A stretch of 64,000 nt of DNA from Bradyrhizobium daqingense (GTDB lineage: Bacteria; Pseudomonadota; Alphaproteobacteria; Rhizobiales; Xanthobacteraceae): positions 5,194,001-5,258,000 of the forward strand of contig NZ_CP088014.1 in assembly GCF_021044685.1 (NCBI RefSeq). Reading direction: 5' to 3'. Shown here in pieces: positions 25,613 through 34,343 of this stretch (position 1 is the stretch's first letter; every line of letters starts with the position of its first letter). Under the pieces are notes generated by a model. The model saw only the letters and a list, made by a program, of their open reading frames with translations, was not told where the DNA came from and searched no databases. Position numbers and translations under genes: made by a program.

Positions 25613-26569
25613 ATGTCCTCAACCCGGATGATCAAAGCCAACGGCGTCGAGCTCTTCCTCCGCGAGCAGGGTCAGGGGCCGCTCGTGGTGCTGTGTCATG
25701 GCTGGCCCGAACTGTCCTATTCCTGGCGCCATCAGATCCCGGCTCTGGCGGCGGCTGGCTTTCGTGTCGTCGCCCCCGACATGCGAGGGTACGGCCAGAG
25801 CGCAGCGCCGCCCGACGTGGCCGCCTACTCCATCTTCGATACCGTCGGTGACGTCGTCGGCCTGGTCCAGGCGCTGGGTGAGAGCAAGGCGATGGTGGTC
25901 GGCCACGACTGGGGCGCACCGGTGGCCTGGCACGCGGCGCTGTTCCGCCCCGACATCTTCACGGCCGTGGCGGGCCTGAGCGTGCCGCCGCCGTTCCGGG
26001 GCCGCGGCAAGCCGCTCGACCTGCTGCGCCAGGGTGGCATCACGAACTTCTATTGGCAGTATTTCCAGACGCCGGGCGTCGCCGAGGCAGAGCTCGAGCG
26101 CGACGTGGCCCGCACCATGCGCGTCGTGCTCGGCGGGCGCGGCCTGGCCGATCCCTCGGCGGCCATGTTCGTGCAGGAAGGCAGGGGCTTTCTCGGCCAT
26201 GCTGGCGCCGAGGAGCCGCTGCCCGCCTGGCTGAGCGAGGCTGACCTCGCCTATTTCACCGAAAGCTTCCGCAAGACCGGCTTCCGCGGCGGGTTGAACT
26301 GGTACCGCAATATCGACCGCAATTGGGAGCTCACGGCGCCCTGGCAGGACGCGCAGATCCATCAGCCCTCGCTGTTCATCGCCGGCTCGAAGGATGCCGT
26401 CATCACCGGCCTGATCGGGGCCAAGCGGGTCAACGAGCTCGAGCGCGTGCTGCCCAATCTCAAGCGCAAGCTGATCCTCGACGGCGCCGGCCATTGGGTC
26501 CAGCAGGAACGGCCCGAGGAGGTGAACGCGGCGCTGGTGACGTTCCTGAAGGAAAGCGCGGCTCAGTAG
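25613..26569 (+). CDS. Alpha/beta hydrolase, epoxide-hydrolase-like
   Basis: This 318-residue enzyme fits soluble epoxide hydrolases. It has oxyanion-hole HGWP (29-32), the nucleophile elbow GHDWGAPV with Asp99 as nucleophile (Asp rather than Ser indicates epoxide hydrolase or dehalogenase), lid tyrosines in NFYWQYFQTPG and 'LNWYRNIDRNWE', acid 'IAGSKDAVI' and His in GAGHWVQQE. A physiological epoxide cannot be named. The gene ends 7 bases inside the rlpA gene on the other strand (tail-to-tail overlap). Confidence 0.92.
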   Translation: MSSTRMIKANGVELFLREQGQGPLVVLCHGWPELSYSWRHQIPALAAAGFRVVAPDMRGYGQSAAPPDVAAYSIFDTVGDVVGLVQALGESKAMVVGHDWGAPVAWHAALFRPDIFTAVAGLSVPPPFRGRGKPLDLLRQGGITNFYWQYFQTPGVAEAELERDVARTMRVVLGGRGLADPSAAMFVQEGRGFLGHAGAEEPLPAWLSEADLAYFTESFRKTGFRGGLNWYRNIDRNWELTAPWQDAQIHQPSLFIAGSKDAVITGLIGAKRVNELERVLPNLKRKLILDGAGHWVQQERPEEVNAALVTFLKESAAQ

Positions 26570-27498
26570 AGCCCGCGGCCGCTCAGGATGCTGCGAGCCT
26601 CGGCCGCACCGTCGGAGCTGTAGGCGGCGGACGGCGCGCGCTCGGTCGCGTAGCGGCCGTCCTCGTCATAGGACACCGCGCGGGCATTCTGAAGGGCCCT
26701 TCCCCGGCCGCGGCTCGATGCCGACATTTCCGAGGTCGCGTTGAGCGAGGCCATATCGGCCGAGCTGTTGCCGAGATTATAGGGGCGCCCCTCTGGCATC
26801 GGCACCTCGCCGCGAATGGCACCGCGGCTCGACGAGGCCAATTCCGGCACGAAGGGCTTGGCCGAGGCGACCCGGACCATGGAGGGTGTCGGCGCCGGAA
26901 CGCCGGTGCGCAGCGTCGCCATCAGCTGGCGGTCGTCCGAGCCTTCGAGCGGCGCCCGGCCGACATATTCGACCCGCACCTTGGCGACGCCATTGCCTTT
27001 GAATTCAAGCAGTTCGGCGGCCTTGTTCGAGACGTCGATGAGCCGGTTGCCGTGATAGGGCCCGCGGTCATTGACGCGAACGATCAGCGACTTGCCGTTC
27101 GAGACATTGGTCACCCGCGCATAGGACGGCATCGGCAGGGTCGGATGCGCCGCCGTCAGCGAGGTCATGTCGAACACCTCGCCATTGGCGGTCAGGCGGC
27201 CGTGGAAATCGTCGCCATACCAGGACGCCATGCCCTCAGCCCGATAGTTGACGTCCTCCTCGGGCACGTAGGTCTTGCCGGCCACGACATAGGGCTTGCC
27301 GACGCGGTAGGTGCCGCCGCCCTTCGGGACCGGATCGCCGAAGGCCACCACCCGGGGGCTCGAGGACACGCCGTATTTCGGGTCGACGCGGCTGGCGAAC
27401 TTGTTCGAGGAGGCGCAATTGGCGAGCGCAAGGCAGGTCGCGACCGCCGCGACACCACGCGCGGCCCGCAAAACCGAATCTGACCGTCGGATCCCCAT
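26563..27498 (-). CDS. rlpA: Septal ring lytic transglycosylase RlpA family lipoprotein
   Basis: This 311-residue protein starts with a lipoprotein leader (lipobox LANC, Cys28). A double-psi beta-barrel follows with 'GMASWYGDDFHGRLTANGE', 'AHPTLPMPSYARVTN' and the catalytic-region 'VRVNDRGPYHGNRLIDVS'. RlpA proteins cleave denuded glycan strands at the septum. The C-terminal third is low-complexity Ser/Ala/Arg-rich and no SPOR domain is evident. ATG 27498 is chosen since it begins the lipoprotein signal; the frame extends upstream without features. It is separated by 366 bases from a small divergent gene. Confidence 0.9.
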   Translation of the reverse strand: MGIRRSDSVLRAARGVAAVATCLALANCASSNKFASRVDPKYGVSSSPRVVAFGDPVPKGGGTYRVGKPYVVAGKTYVPEEDVNYRAEGMASWYGDDFHGRLTANGEVFDMTSLTAAHPTLPMPSYARVTNVSNGKSLIVRVNDRGPYHGNRLIDVSNKAAELLEFKGNGVAKVRVEYVGRAPLEGSDDRQLMATLRTGVPAPTPSMVRVASAKPFVPELASSSRGAIRGEVPMPEGRPYNLGNSSADMASLNATSEMSASSRGRGRALQNARAVSYDEDGRYATERAPSAAYSSDGAAEARSILSGRGLY

Positions 27499-27864
27499 TC
27501 GCCCCAAATACCATTCCGCCGGCGGCATGCCCAACCCGCGTCGATTACGGGAGCGCCGTCCGGTCCTTTGATCCGAGGCGGCCCACCACCGCATCGGAAG
27601 CGGTAACGATGACGCAACCCGAACACGGCGGAAATGGGGAGCCGGCAGCGATCCCGCCGGGATGGTAAACGGGACGTTCGCTTCTCTCCGTCGATCTACG
27701 GAGCGCGGCCCCTGCTCTGTGCCAAGCTCTGTACCAAGGCTGGACATTCTGTTGCGCCGAAGCCTCACCCCACCCCCATTGTCGCGCCGCTCACCGAAAT
27801 TCTTTTGACTGTGCAAGGCCGCACGCGTTCTCTCGGATGCAAGGGCGGGATTTGGAAGTTAACG
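27499..27864. other. Divergent intergenic region, no gene seen
   Basis: The region lies between the starts of rlpA (minus) and a tiny plus-strand gene. It must contain both promoters. I see no RNA gene, repeat or strong hairpin. Confidence 0.5.
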
Positions 27865-27954
27865 ATGATCGAGACGGTTTCGGCACTGATGGGTCTGGTA
27901 AGCGCGGGGATCTTCCTGGCCCATGCGTTCGAAGGTTACCGCACGAGGGCCTGA
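27865..27954 (+). CDS. 29-residue membrane protein, unknown function
   Basis: The product MIETVSALMGLVSAGIFLAH (first 20 residues) followed by AFEGYRTRA is a single hydrophobic helix with a short basic tail, typical of small membrane proteins. GGAAG lies 6 bases before the ATG. I believe near-identical short proteins occur in other Bradyrhizobium genomes, but this is from memory. It is the first of three tiny plus-strand genes within 600 bases. Confidence 0.6.
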   Translation: MIETVSALMGLVSAGIFLAHAFEGYRTRA

Positions 27955-28056
27955 CGGCACTCGCGCGGACGGCAAGCATCACCTCTTTCAAGGCGACACG
28001 TTCGGACAATTTAATCGATCCGATCGAGCATCGAAGACGAGAGCGGCAGGTGTCCC

Positions 28057-28155
28057 ATGCGCAATCATGACCTCGTATCCGACGGCTTCCTGGTGTTGAC
28101 CGCAGGCGGCTTCGTACTGCTCTGCTCGAGCCTCGTGGCGCTGGCGTTCGGCTAA
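28057..28155 (+). CDS. 32-residue membrane protein, unknown function
   Basis: This tiny frame encodes a polar start (MRNHDLVSDG) and one membrane helix (FLVLTAGGFVLLCSSLVALAFG, in two parts) up to the stop. A GCAGG-like site precedes the ATG. It sits 102 bases after another tiny membrane-protein gene on the same strand. No function is known to me. Confidence 0.5.
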   Translation: MRNHDLVSDGFLVLTAGGFVLLCSSLVALAFG

Positions 28156-28312
28156 GCTCAGACAGATCTCCTCGTCTTCCCCGACGACGACCATTGCACC
28201 GCGAGCAGGTGTTTGCCCGGAGTTGTCCGGCTCCCATTTAGTTGATTGAATTTCCGCGTTCGGCGCCTCGACCTACATTTCAAGAGGCCATCACCAACGA
28301 AGGTGACTTACC

Positions 28313-28441
28313 ATGCTTGCCGAGAAGTTTTTCCTGGTTCTGGAATCCCTGATCCGCGGCGATCGCACCTACCCGGATGGAAGCCCCCGGGTCATCAGCA
28401 CCTCGCCGCACGTGCCGGTGAAGCTGCCGAACCGCAAATAG
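28313..28441 (+). CDS. 42-residue soluble protein, unknown function
   Basis: The product begins MLAEKFFLVLESLI, then has a polar GDRTYPDGSPRVI stretch, and ends PHVPVKLPNRK. AAGGTG lies 8 bases before the ATG. The combination of amphipathic helix and conserved-looking PDGSPRV segment suggests a real protein; family not recognised. It is the third member of a small plus-strand cluster. Confidence 0.55.
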   Translation: MLAEKFFLVLESLIRGDRTYPDGSPRVISTSPHVPVKLPNRK

Positions 28442-28475
28442 TCCGGCCCGCCTTCGCACCCCGGCCACGCGCCGC

Positions 28476-28766
28476 TCAGCGCACGCCAAGCAGCGAGCGG
28501 CGATAGCGGGCGTCGCGTGCTTCAGTCAGACAGACGAAGCTGCCGTCAAGGCCCTGGCGATATCGCCTCTGGCTCCTCGTGTAGTAGACGCCCTTCCTGA
28601 AATCGAGCCAGACCACCTGATCGTGCGGACAATGGCGCTGCGCCTGCGCCTCGTAGCGAAACGGCGTCAGCGCGGCTGCCGATGCCCCTGCGCTGGCGAA
28701 GCTGGCCACGACCGTGACGGCGAGCGCGATGCCGCCGCCTCCCTTGCCAAAGCCGCTCCAAGACAC
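28476..28766 (-). CDS. Small secreted cysteine-containing protein
   Basis: This 96-residue protein has a signal peptide (GIALAVTVVASFASAGASAAA) and a mature domain of about 60 residues with two cysteines (AQRHCPHD and GSFVCLTE). It contains 'VVWLDFRKGVYYTRSQRRYRQG', reminiscent of small exported Bradyrhizobium proteins of unknown role. GTG 28766 is preferred to ATG 28805 because a perfect GGGAGG lies 6 bases upstream of it. It converges on the preceding small gene. Confidence 0.6.
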   Translation of the reverse strand: MSWSGFGKGGGGIALAVTVVASFASAGASAAALTPFRYEAQAQRHCPHDQVVWLDFRKGVYYTRSQRRYRQGLDGSFVCLTEARDARYRRSLLGVR

Positions 28767-28903
28767 TCCCCACCTCCCGCTTCCGGCCGCGCGGCACGGT
28801 AGCATGAAACGACATCATGCAGAGGAGCGCGCTGCGTCTTCCGCCGGCCATCTTGCCGGGTTACAGGACGGCGAGATCATCTCGCTTCGAGGATGCTGCC
28901 CGA

Positions 28904-29512
28904 ATGTCGGTCGAGCCAGTGACCCGCGCCGAACCCCGTCCGCCCTCGCCGCGCCTGCGCCTGCTGCCCATGATCATCTTCGGCTCGCGCTGGCTGCAGC
29001 TGCCGCTGTATCTCGGGCTGATCGTGGCGCAGTGCGTCTACATCGCGCTGTTCCTCAAGGAGCTCTGGCACCTGTCCTGGCACGCGCTCGACCTCACCGA
29101 GCAGCAGATCATGATGAGCGTGCTGGCGCTGATCGACGTCGTGATGATCTCCAACCTGCTGGTGATGGTGATCGTCGGCGGCTACGAGACCTTCGTCTCG
29201 CGGCTCGAGCTACAAGGCCATCCAGACGAGCCGGAATGGCTCGGCCACGTCAATGCGAGCGTGCTTAAGATCAAGCTCGCCATGGCGATCATCGGCATCT
29301 CCTCGATCGCGCTGCTGCGCACGTTCATCGAGGCCGGCAATCTCGGCTCCGACCGTGCCGGCTACACCGAGAACGGCGTGATGTGGCAGGTGCTGATCCA
29401 TCTCACCTTCGTCGTCTCGGCGATCGGCATCGCCTATGTCGACAAGCTCGGCGATTCGGGACGCACAAGCACGCCGAGTGAGGAGCAAGAACTGGCTTCT
29501 TCGAGAGATTAG
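28904..29512 (+). CDS. UPF0114/YqhA-family membrane protein
   Basis: This 202-residue integral membrane protein matches the YqhA (TIGR00645, UPF0114) family. It has about four helices, with the motifs 'FGSRWLQLPLYLGLIVAQCVY', 'LALIDVVMISNLLVMVIVGGYETFVSRL' and 'KLAMAIIGISSIALLRTFIE'. The function of the family is not established. ATG 28904 is preceded by GAGGA. Its C-terminal tail is polar and Ser/Glu-rich. Confidence 0.88.
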   Translation: MSVEPVTRAEPRPPSPRLRLLPMIIFGSRWLQLPLYLGLIVAQCVYIALFLKELWHLSWHALDLTEQQIMMSVLALIDVVMISNLLVMVIVGGYETFVSRLELQGHPDEPEWLGHVNASVLKIKLAMAIIGISSIALLRTFIEAGNLGSDRAGYTENGVMWQVLIHLTFVVSAIGIAYVDKLGDSGRTSTPSEEQELASSRD

Positions 29513-29525
29513 ATTGGCGGCCGCG

Positions 29526-29717
29526 TCAGCCTTTGGGTGCGGCCGCTTCGCGCGCGAGGCGCTCGGCTCTCAGCCGCTCTTTGTTGGCGTAGAACGCCTT
29601 CTGCGCCTCTTCATGATCGCGCATGGCCTTCTCGGCCTCGATCCGGCGTGCCGCATCGCGCGCCTGGCGCTGCTCGGGGGTCAGGGGTTTGCGTCGGAAT
29701 GAAAGGTCTTCAGTCAT
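29526..29717 (-). CDS. Small charged protein, unknown function
   Basis: The 63-residue product is strongly helical and rich in Arg, Glu and Ala ('LTPEQRQARDAARRIEAEKAMRDHEEAQKAF'), probably a short coiled coil. ATG 29717 is taken because the frame upstream has no features. It converges on the YqhA gene with a 13-base gap. I cannot name a family. Confidence 0.55.
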   Translation of the reverse strand: MTEDLSFRRKPLTPEQRQARDAARRIEAEKAMRDHEEAQKAFYANKERLRAERLAREAAAPKG

Positions 29718-29954
29718 GTCGAGACAACTTGGCGGCGAGGAAAAAGTTCCGCATTCGTCCAAGCGGCAAAAGCCTTCACCTCAATAGGTGTGCGAAAACA
29801 ACCCCATGCACAGTAGCCAAGCCATTCTAACACAAGAGCTTTTCCATGGAGCCTACGAGCGCGCTTGACCTGTGGGGCAAAACAGTGGCATTTCGCAATC
29901 TTCGGACATTCCTAAGTTAGTTTTTGACCATCGGCACAAGGACATGCACGACGA

Positions 29955-30644
29955 TCATGTCCCCGCGGCGGAGATATCGATATCCGCAATCACGGGCAAA
30001 TGGTCTGAATAGGCCCTCGCCTCGGTGTCGGTCCAAACCGTCGCGATCGGGCTGTCGGGCGTTGCATAGATCCGATCGAGCCGCATGAGCGGTAGGCGCG
30101 ACGGGAACGTCCGCAGCCGCGTCCGGTTCGGACAGACCTGCGCGAGCACCCGCCGCACCGATTTGATCCAGAACCAATCGTTGAAATCGCCGAGAACGAC
30201 GGTCCTTGCCGGTTTCACCAGGCTCACCAGGGCCCGCGCTTGGGCATAGCGCTCGTGGATGCTCAAGCCGAGATGCGTGGCGACCACGCGGAGATCGCCG
30301 GCAGGCGTGAGCAAATCCGTGGCAATGGCACGGCGTGGCTCCCGCTCCTGATACGAGACATCGACGATCTCGGGCATGCTGGAGAACGGAAAGCGGCTCA
30401 GCAGCATCTGACCGTAGTCGCCGTCCTCCGTGACGATCGACTTGGCATGGATGCGGTGATCGCCGACGACGCTCGCCAGCTTCGCAAACGGATCGTCCGA
30501 CCGCGACCGCGAATCCACCTCCTGGAGCGCGACGACGTCGGGCGTCCATTTGCGCAGGATGGAGCACACCCCCTCCAGATCGAACTTCGGATTGAGATTG
30601 AAGGTGCCATGCACATTCCACGTCATGAAGCGCACCGGCGCCAT
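29955..30644 (-). CDS. Endonuclease/exonuclease/phosphatase (EEP) family hydrolase
   Basis: This 229-residue metal-dependent phosphodiesterase belongs to the EEP superfamily. Motifs visible are TWNVHG (Asn metal site), 'VVALQEVD' (catalytic Glu), 'ATHLGLS', 'VVLGDFNDWF' (Asp/Asn pair) and 'YSDHLPV' (Asp-His). Substrates in the superfamily range from DNA to phospholipid head groups. The ATG overlaps the stop of the PLD-VTT gene (TGATG) and GGAGA precedes it, so the pair is translationally coupled and a lipid-related substrate is plausible. Confidence 0.88.
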   Translation of the reverse strand: MAPVRFMTWNVHGTFNLNPKFDLEGVCSILRKWTPDVVALQEVDSRSRSDDPFAKLASVVGDHRIHAKSIVTEDGDYGQMLLSRFPFSSMPEIVDVSYQEREPRRAIATDLLTPAGDLRVVATHLGLSIHERYAQARALVSLVKPARTVVLGDFNDWFWIKSVRRVLAQVCPNRTRLRTFPSRLPLMRLDRIYATPDSPIATVWTDTEARAYSDHLPVIADIDISAAGT

Positions 30645-32863
30645 CAGCGTCTCCCGGCGAGCCAGGTCGCGACGAATTGCGCACCGGCGCAGACCCCAAG
30701 CCATCCCAGGAACGCCACGGCGAGCAGCAATATGCTGCTCAAGGACGCATTCCGGGCGAGGTCTGCGATCTGCGCGCCCAGAACGGCCATGGCGAGGATA
30801 CCGGGCATCATGCCGAGCAGCGTTCCGGCCATGAAATCACGCAGAGGCAGCGTGCTCGCGCCAGCCACGACGTTCACCAGCGAGAACGGTGCGATCGGAA
30901 TCATCCGGATGACGACGACGGCCAAAATCCCCTTGCCGACGACGCGTTCCTGGATGCGCGCGGCACGTCGTCCCAGCAAACGCTGAAGGCGTTCTCGGCC
31001 CAGGAACCGCCCGATCGCAAACAGGGTCAGGGCGCTGAGCAGGACGCCCGCCATTGCGGAGACGAAGCCAAGCCATGGCCCAAGTGCGGCAGCCGTAGCC
31101 GCGATGAGCACGAGGACCGGAAAGATGACCAGTCCGCCGAGGACGAAGGCTGCGATCGCAAATAGCGGTCCCCAGACGGACTGCGAATAGGCCGACAGGA
31201 GCGCCGAGATATGGCCAGTGTCGGCGTAGTCGCTCAAGGACGTGTACGACCAGGCTAGCGCCAGTCCAAAAAGTGCCACGGCGATCGAGGCGATCCCGAT
31301 GATCGCCTTCGTATTCCACATGCGGGATGCCGCGCGCTCCAGATGGAGCGGCAACTCCGGGTCCGCCACCGGCTGAACCATGCTGGCCAGCGTGCTGGTC
31401 AGGACCGAGGATTCCACGTTCCGCAGTGTCTTCGCTCCACCGGCTTTCGACACCTCGTCCAGCAGAGCGAACAGCCGATGCTCGTTCTGCGTGATGGCCT
31501 GTTCGTCGAGGTCGCAGAAATGCGCGATCAGGCGCCGGCGGACCGACGCGATGAAATCCCGATGCTCCTCGGATTCAGCTTCGAAGATCAGGTCGCATTC
31601 GCTGTCGGCGCCCATCGAGCGATTGTTCAAATTGGCCGAGCCGATCCGCAAGATCCGGTCGTCGACAACCATGAGCTTGCTGTGCACCATCACCGCGGTT
31701 TCCTTATGCCCGCTGCGCGCGACCGGGTAGACGAAGCGGATGCGATCGGCCACACCCGCCGCGCTGAAGCAGTCGATGAAGGCACCTCGGCCGTTCTGCA
31801 TGGCCTGGGATTCCAGCCACGAGGAATGCAGCTTCGGTGCGACGATCACGGCCCGAAGCGATGGCACGCGGCACATCTGCTCCGCCAATTCGCGCGCCAT
31901 CCTGGTTGCGCTGGTGAACTGATTTTCGATGTAGACGAAGCTCGTCGCCGCGCGGATCGCCGCAATGAAGGAGCGCTCGACTTCCCTGATCGTCGATCCC
32001 GCAGGACAGACCACCTCCGTTCTGGCGATCCCCACCGGCACGTGCTCGGCCTCGACAGGCAGGCTCGCCGGCCAGCAACTGCTCTTGGGTGCAGACCGCT
32101 CATCAACCTTTTGGCCTGCCGCACGCCAGCGTTGCTCCACGAGCTCGCACAGCTGCTCTGCGGCGTCCCCGTCGACCAGGCACTGAACGTCGTGAAACGG
32201 CGGGTACGGCTTGCGCTGGGGATCGCAGCGCATTGAGTTGTCAGCGCGGTGGTCACTGGTGTCCCAGCGCCTGATCGTCAGATCGAGCCCACCGACGAAC
32301 GCCAGTGAACCGTCGACACAGACGATCTTCTGGTGCTGGGCCGAACCAAACGGAAGTGAAGCGTCCAGATGAAAGCGCACCCGGCCATCCGTGTCGGCGG
32401 TGAACTTCGCCGCCGAATTCCACTCCCGCTCCGAGGCATAGAACGAGACGAAGTCCCAGGCGAGAATGTTGATGCGTAAGGCGGGCCGGCGCTGAACGAG
32501 CGCCCGCAGGAACGGACCCAGCTCCTCGGGCAAGCCGTCATCCGCATGTCCGGACGCTCCGACCAGCCGGGTCCTGCTGTGGATGTCCCATCCGATGATG
32601 TAGACGATTTCCTGCGCCTCCAACAGCGCTTCCCGCAACGCGCCGAAATAGGCGGCAGCATCGTTCAAAACCGCGACGCGCTGCGCCCTGCACCGCCGCC
32701 AGACGGTGTTGCCGGGAATCAGGGTCGATGCACTCTGTAGCAGGATGACCTCGCAAGAAATCGCGTTTGCGTCTAAACGCGCTGGATGCTCAAGGGGTTC
32801 CCAGCGTTCAAGGCTGCGGTTCAATGCGTATGGATGCGAGAGGTTTGCCGAATCCCGGCACAT
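30644..32863 (-). CDS. Phospholipase D-like protein fused to a VTT (TVP38/DedA-like) domain
   Basis: This 739-residue protein joins two parts. The N-terminal part (to about residue 490) is a PLD/cardiolipin-synthase-type domain with two HKD motifs, HQKIVCVDGS (H177) and HSKLMVVDD (H394), the latter followed by RIGSANLNNRSMG. The C-terminal part (about 510-739) is a VTT membrane domain with 'FAIGRFLGRERLQRLLG' and 'VIRMIPIAPFSLVNVVAGAS'. Together they suggest phospholipid phosphatidyl transfer or hydrolysis at the inner membrane, with scramblase-like lipid transport. The start is uncertain: ATG 32863 gives about 40 residues before recognisable homology and no clear ribosome site. It is coupled to the EEP gene. 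Confidence 0.88.
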   Translation of the reverse strand: MCRDSANLSHPYALNRSLERWEPLEHPARLDANAISCEVILLQSASTLIPGNTVWRRCRAQRVAVLNDAAAYFGALREALLEAQEIVYIIGWDIHSRTRLVGASGHADDGLPEELGPFLRALVQRRPALRINILAWDFVSFYASEREWNSAAKFTADTDGRVRFHLDASLPFGSAQHQKIVCVDGSLAFVGGLDLTIRRWDTSDHRADNSMRCDPQRKPYPPFHDVQCLVDGDAAEQLCELVEQRWRAAGQKVDERSAPKSSCWPASLPVEAEHVPVGIARTEVVCPAGSTIREVERSFIAAIRAATSFVYIENQFTSATRMARELAEQMCRVPSLRAVIVAPKLHSSWLESQAMQNGRGAFIDCFSAAGVADRIRFVYPVARSGHKETAVMVHSKLMVVDDRILRIGSANLNNRSMGADSECDLIFEAESEEHRDFIASVRRRLIAHFCDLDEQAITQNEHRLFALLDEVSKAGGAKTLRNVESSVLTSTLASMVQPVADPELPLHLERAASRMWNTKAIIGIASIAVALFGLALAWSYTSLSDYADTGHISALLSAYSQSVWGPLFAIAAFVLGGLVIFPVLVLIAATAAALGPWLGFVSAMAGVLLSALTLFAIGRFLGRERLQRLLGRRAARIQERVVGKGILAVVVIRMIPIAPFSLVNVVAGASTLPLRDFMAGTLLGMMPGILAMAVLGAQIADLARNASLSSILLLAVAFLGWLGVCAGAQFVATWLAGRR

Positions 32864-32875
32864 GATGCATCGGCA

Positions 32876-33172
32876 TCATCTAGTGCGGACAGTCTTCGCG
32901 CCGACACTCCTCAACGCGTCCGCGATTTTCTCAGGAGCATCGCCGTGAAAATCCACGGAGACCTCAATCGGACCTTCCAGCTTCTGTCGCCCCTCCGGTG
33001 TCGGCGCAGCCTTGACGTCACTGCCTGACGGCTGCGTTCCCACCGTATTCGCGTTGCCGACGGGCTGGACGAAGACGTCGCCTCGCGGCACGCCGCATTC
33101 CTGCACGACATGCTCAACCGCAAGCTCGGCGCCGCGGCGCGTGTCGAATTCCCCGATGATCGTACTTTCCAA
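32876..33172 (-). CDS. Conserved small cytoplasmic protein, unknown function
   Basis: The 98-residue product (ESTIIGEFDTRRGAELAVEH near the start) looks like a small alpha/beta domain: 'FDTRRGAELAVEHVVQE', 'RGDVFVQPVG', and a closing 'IEVSVDFHGDAPEKIADALR' resembling a ferredoxin-like strand-helix unit. TTG 33172 is proposed as start because GGGAGGG lies 4 bases upstream; the only ATG is 105 bases further up and unsupported. It precedes the PLD-VTT gene with a 12-base gap and is probably co-transcribed. Confidence 0.6.
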   Translation of the reverse strand: MESTIIGEFDTRRGAELAVEHVVQECGVPRGDVFVQPVGNANTVGTQPSGSDVKAAPTPEGRQKLEGPIEVSVDFHGDAPEKIADALRSVGAKTVRTR

Positions 33173-33287
33173 AGCGCCCTCCCTGGATGGACGAGAATGC
33201 GAACAACAGGCGAGAAAGAGGCAAGTTCCTGAAGCTTCCGAAGTGTTCCCAAAGGCGCGCAGGATCAATGGACGCACGCGCTGGCGC

Positions 33288-33392
33288 TTAGAACCGAACG
33301 ATCCCGAACAGGAAAAGAAGCGCGACGGTGACCAATCCGGAGATCAGCAGCGAGCCGAGACATCCCAGACGATTCGATAAAAGGAAGAACAT
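33288..33392 (-). CDS. 34-residue membrane protein, unknown function
   Basis: The short frame encodes MFFLLSNRLGCLGSLLISGL followed by a hydrophobic VTVALLFLFGIVRF, i.e. one membrane helix after an SNRLGCLGSLL motif. I recall similar SNRLGC-type tiny membrane proteins in related genomes. The ribosome site is weak (AGCGGG). It lies 115 bases before the gene at 33,172 on the same strand. Confidence 0.55.
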   Translation of the reverse strand: MFFLLSNRLGCLGSLLISGLVTVALLFLFGIVRF

Positions 33393-33540
33393 GGTCGCCC
33401 GCTCTGAAGCTTCGTCGCGGGCTAAGTTTTCTGATCCGCTTGCGTTCCTGCTGCGCCCGGCATGTTATCGGCGTCTCCGGACGCGTGGTCAGGAAGCGAT
33501 CTTCCGGGCGGGATCGCTGCGCGAGGCACTACCGAGGAAG

Positions 33541-34212
33541 TCACTCCGCACGTACGTGACGCGCAAACTTGAATTGCTGAGTGCCCCGCTCCGTGGGATC
33601 CGAACTCTGCTCGGTGAGACGAAAGCCGTCATGAGCTCCAATGAACGCCTGCTCTGAGATCCAAGTCCGCTCGTATCTGACAAGCTTCTCTTTTGACGCG
33701 CGTGCCTCTCCCGGACCGTTGTCGCTCAGATACGAGGTCTGGACCTCGCGCCTGATCTCGTCGCTGATCGGGACGCGATGCCAAGCCAACATCGCCGGCC
33801 GGACGGAGCAGAGCGCTTTGACGGTTTCCAGCGGGTCCGGGACGTATTGTATGGCCCCGTTCGAATGCACGAGGTCGACACCGCCCAACCAGTCCGCCGC
33901 TTCCTCGATACGGTCGAAAAACATCAGCCTGTCGGTGGCAAGCTCCCGCGCACGCCGCACCATGGCTGGGGTCTCGACCACGGCCCATCGAATGTCCTGG
34001 GACTGCCGGCACGCGAGCTTGTAATGCAGACCGGCGCCCCCTCCGAAATCGAGAACCGTCTTTGCGCCGACGACGAGCGGCCAGGCGGAGCTGCTCGGCT
34101 TGTAGTTGACCGTCTTGAGAAAGATCGTTTCGACCAGTTCCGGGTTTTCATATCCCGCGATGACGTCGCGAGGCTTGAACAGCTTGCGCCCTACTCTCTT
34201 GACGAATTTCAT
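33541..34212 (-). CDS. SAM-dependent methyltransferase, TIGR04325-like
   Basis: This 223-residue class I methyltransferase has the SAM motif VLDFGGGAGLHY, 'WAVVETPAMVRRARELA', and 'VDLVHSNGAIQYVPDPLETV' as the post-II motif, a pattern of the TIGR04325 family often found in polysaccharide gene sets. ATG 34212 (MKFVKRVGRKLF) is chosen as a basic start with homology beginning soon after (GYENPELVE). Here it stands alone rather than in a polysaccharide cluster. Substrate unknown. Confidence 0.82.
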   Translation of the reverse strand: MKFVKRVGRKLFKPRDVIAGYENPELVETIFLKTVNYKPSSSAWPLVVGAKTVLDFGGGAGLHYKLACRQSQDIRWAVVETPAMVRRARELATDRLMFFDRIEEAADWLGGVDLVHSNGAIQYVPDPLETVKALCSVRPAMLAWHRVPISDEIRREVQTSYLSDNGPGEARASKEKLVRYERTWISEQAFIGAHDGFRLTEQSSDPTERGTQQFKFARHVRAE

Positions 34213-34343
34213 TCGGGTGGGCCCGGCACATTTTTGATTGTGCACGTTGGCTAACACGATCGCGAAACATTCGGAAACAATCGCGATATGGCCGATTGTC
34301 GCGGTGGCGGACGCATCGCATCGCTCACTCTGCTGCCTTGGAA

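Noticed and set aside
29955..32863. PLD nuclease plus EEP nuclease as an anti-phage system
   Set aside because: The HKD protein has the cardiolipin-synthase-like layout and a VTT lipid-transport domain, and no defence partner or toxin is near. A lipid role fits better.
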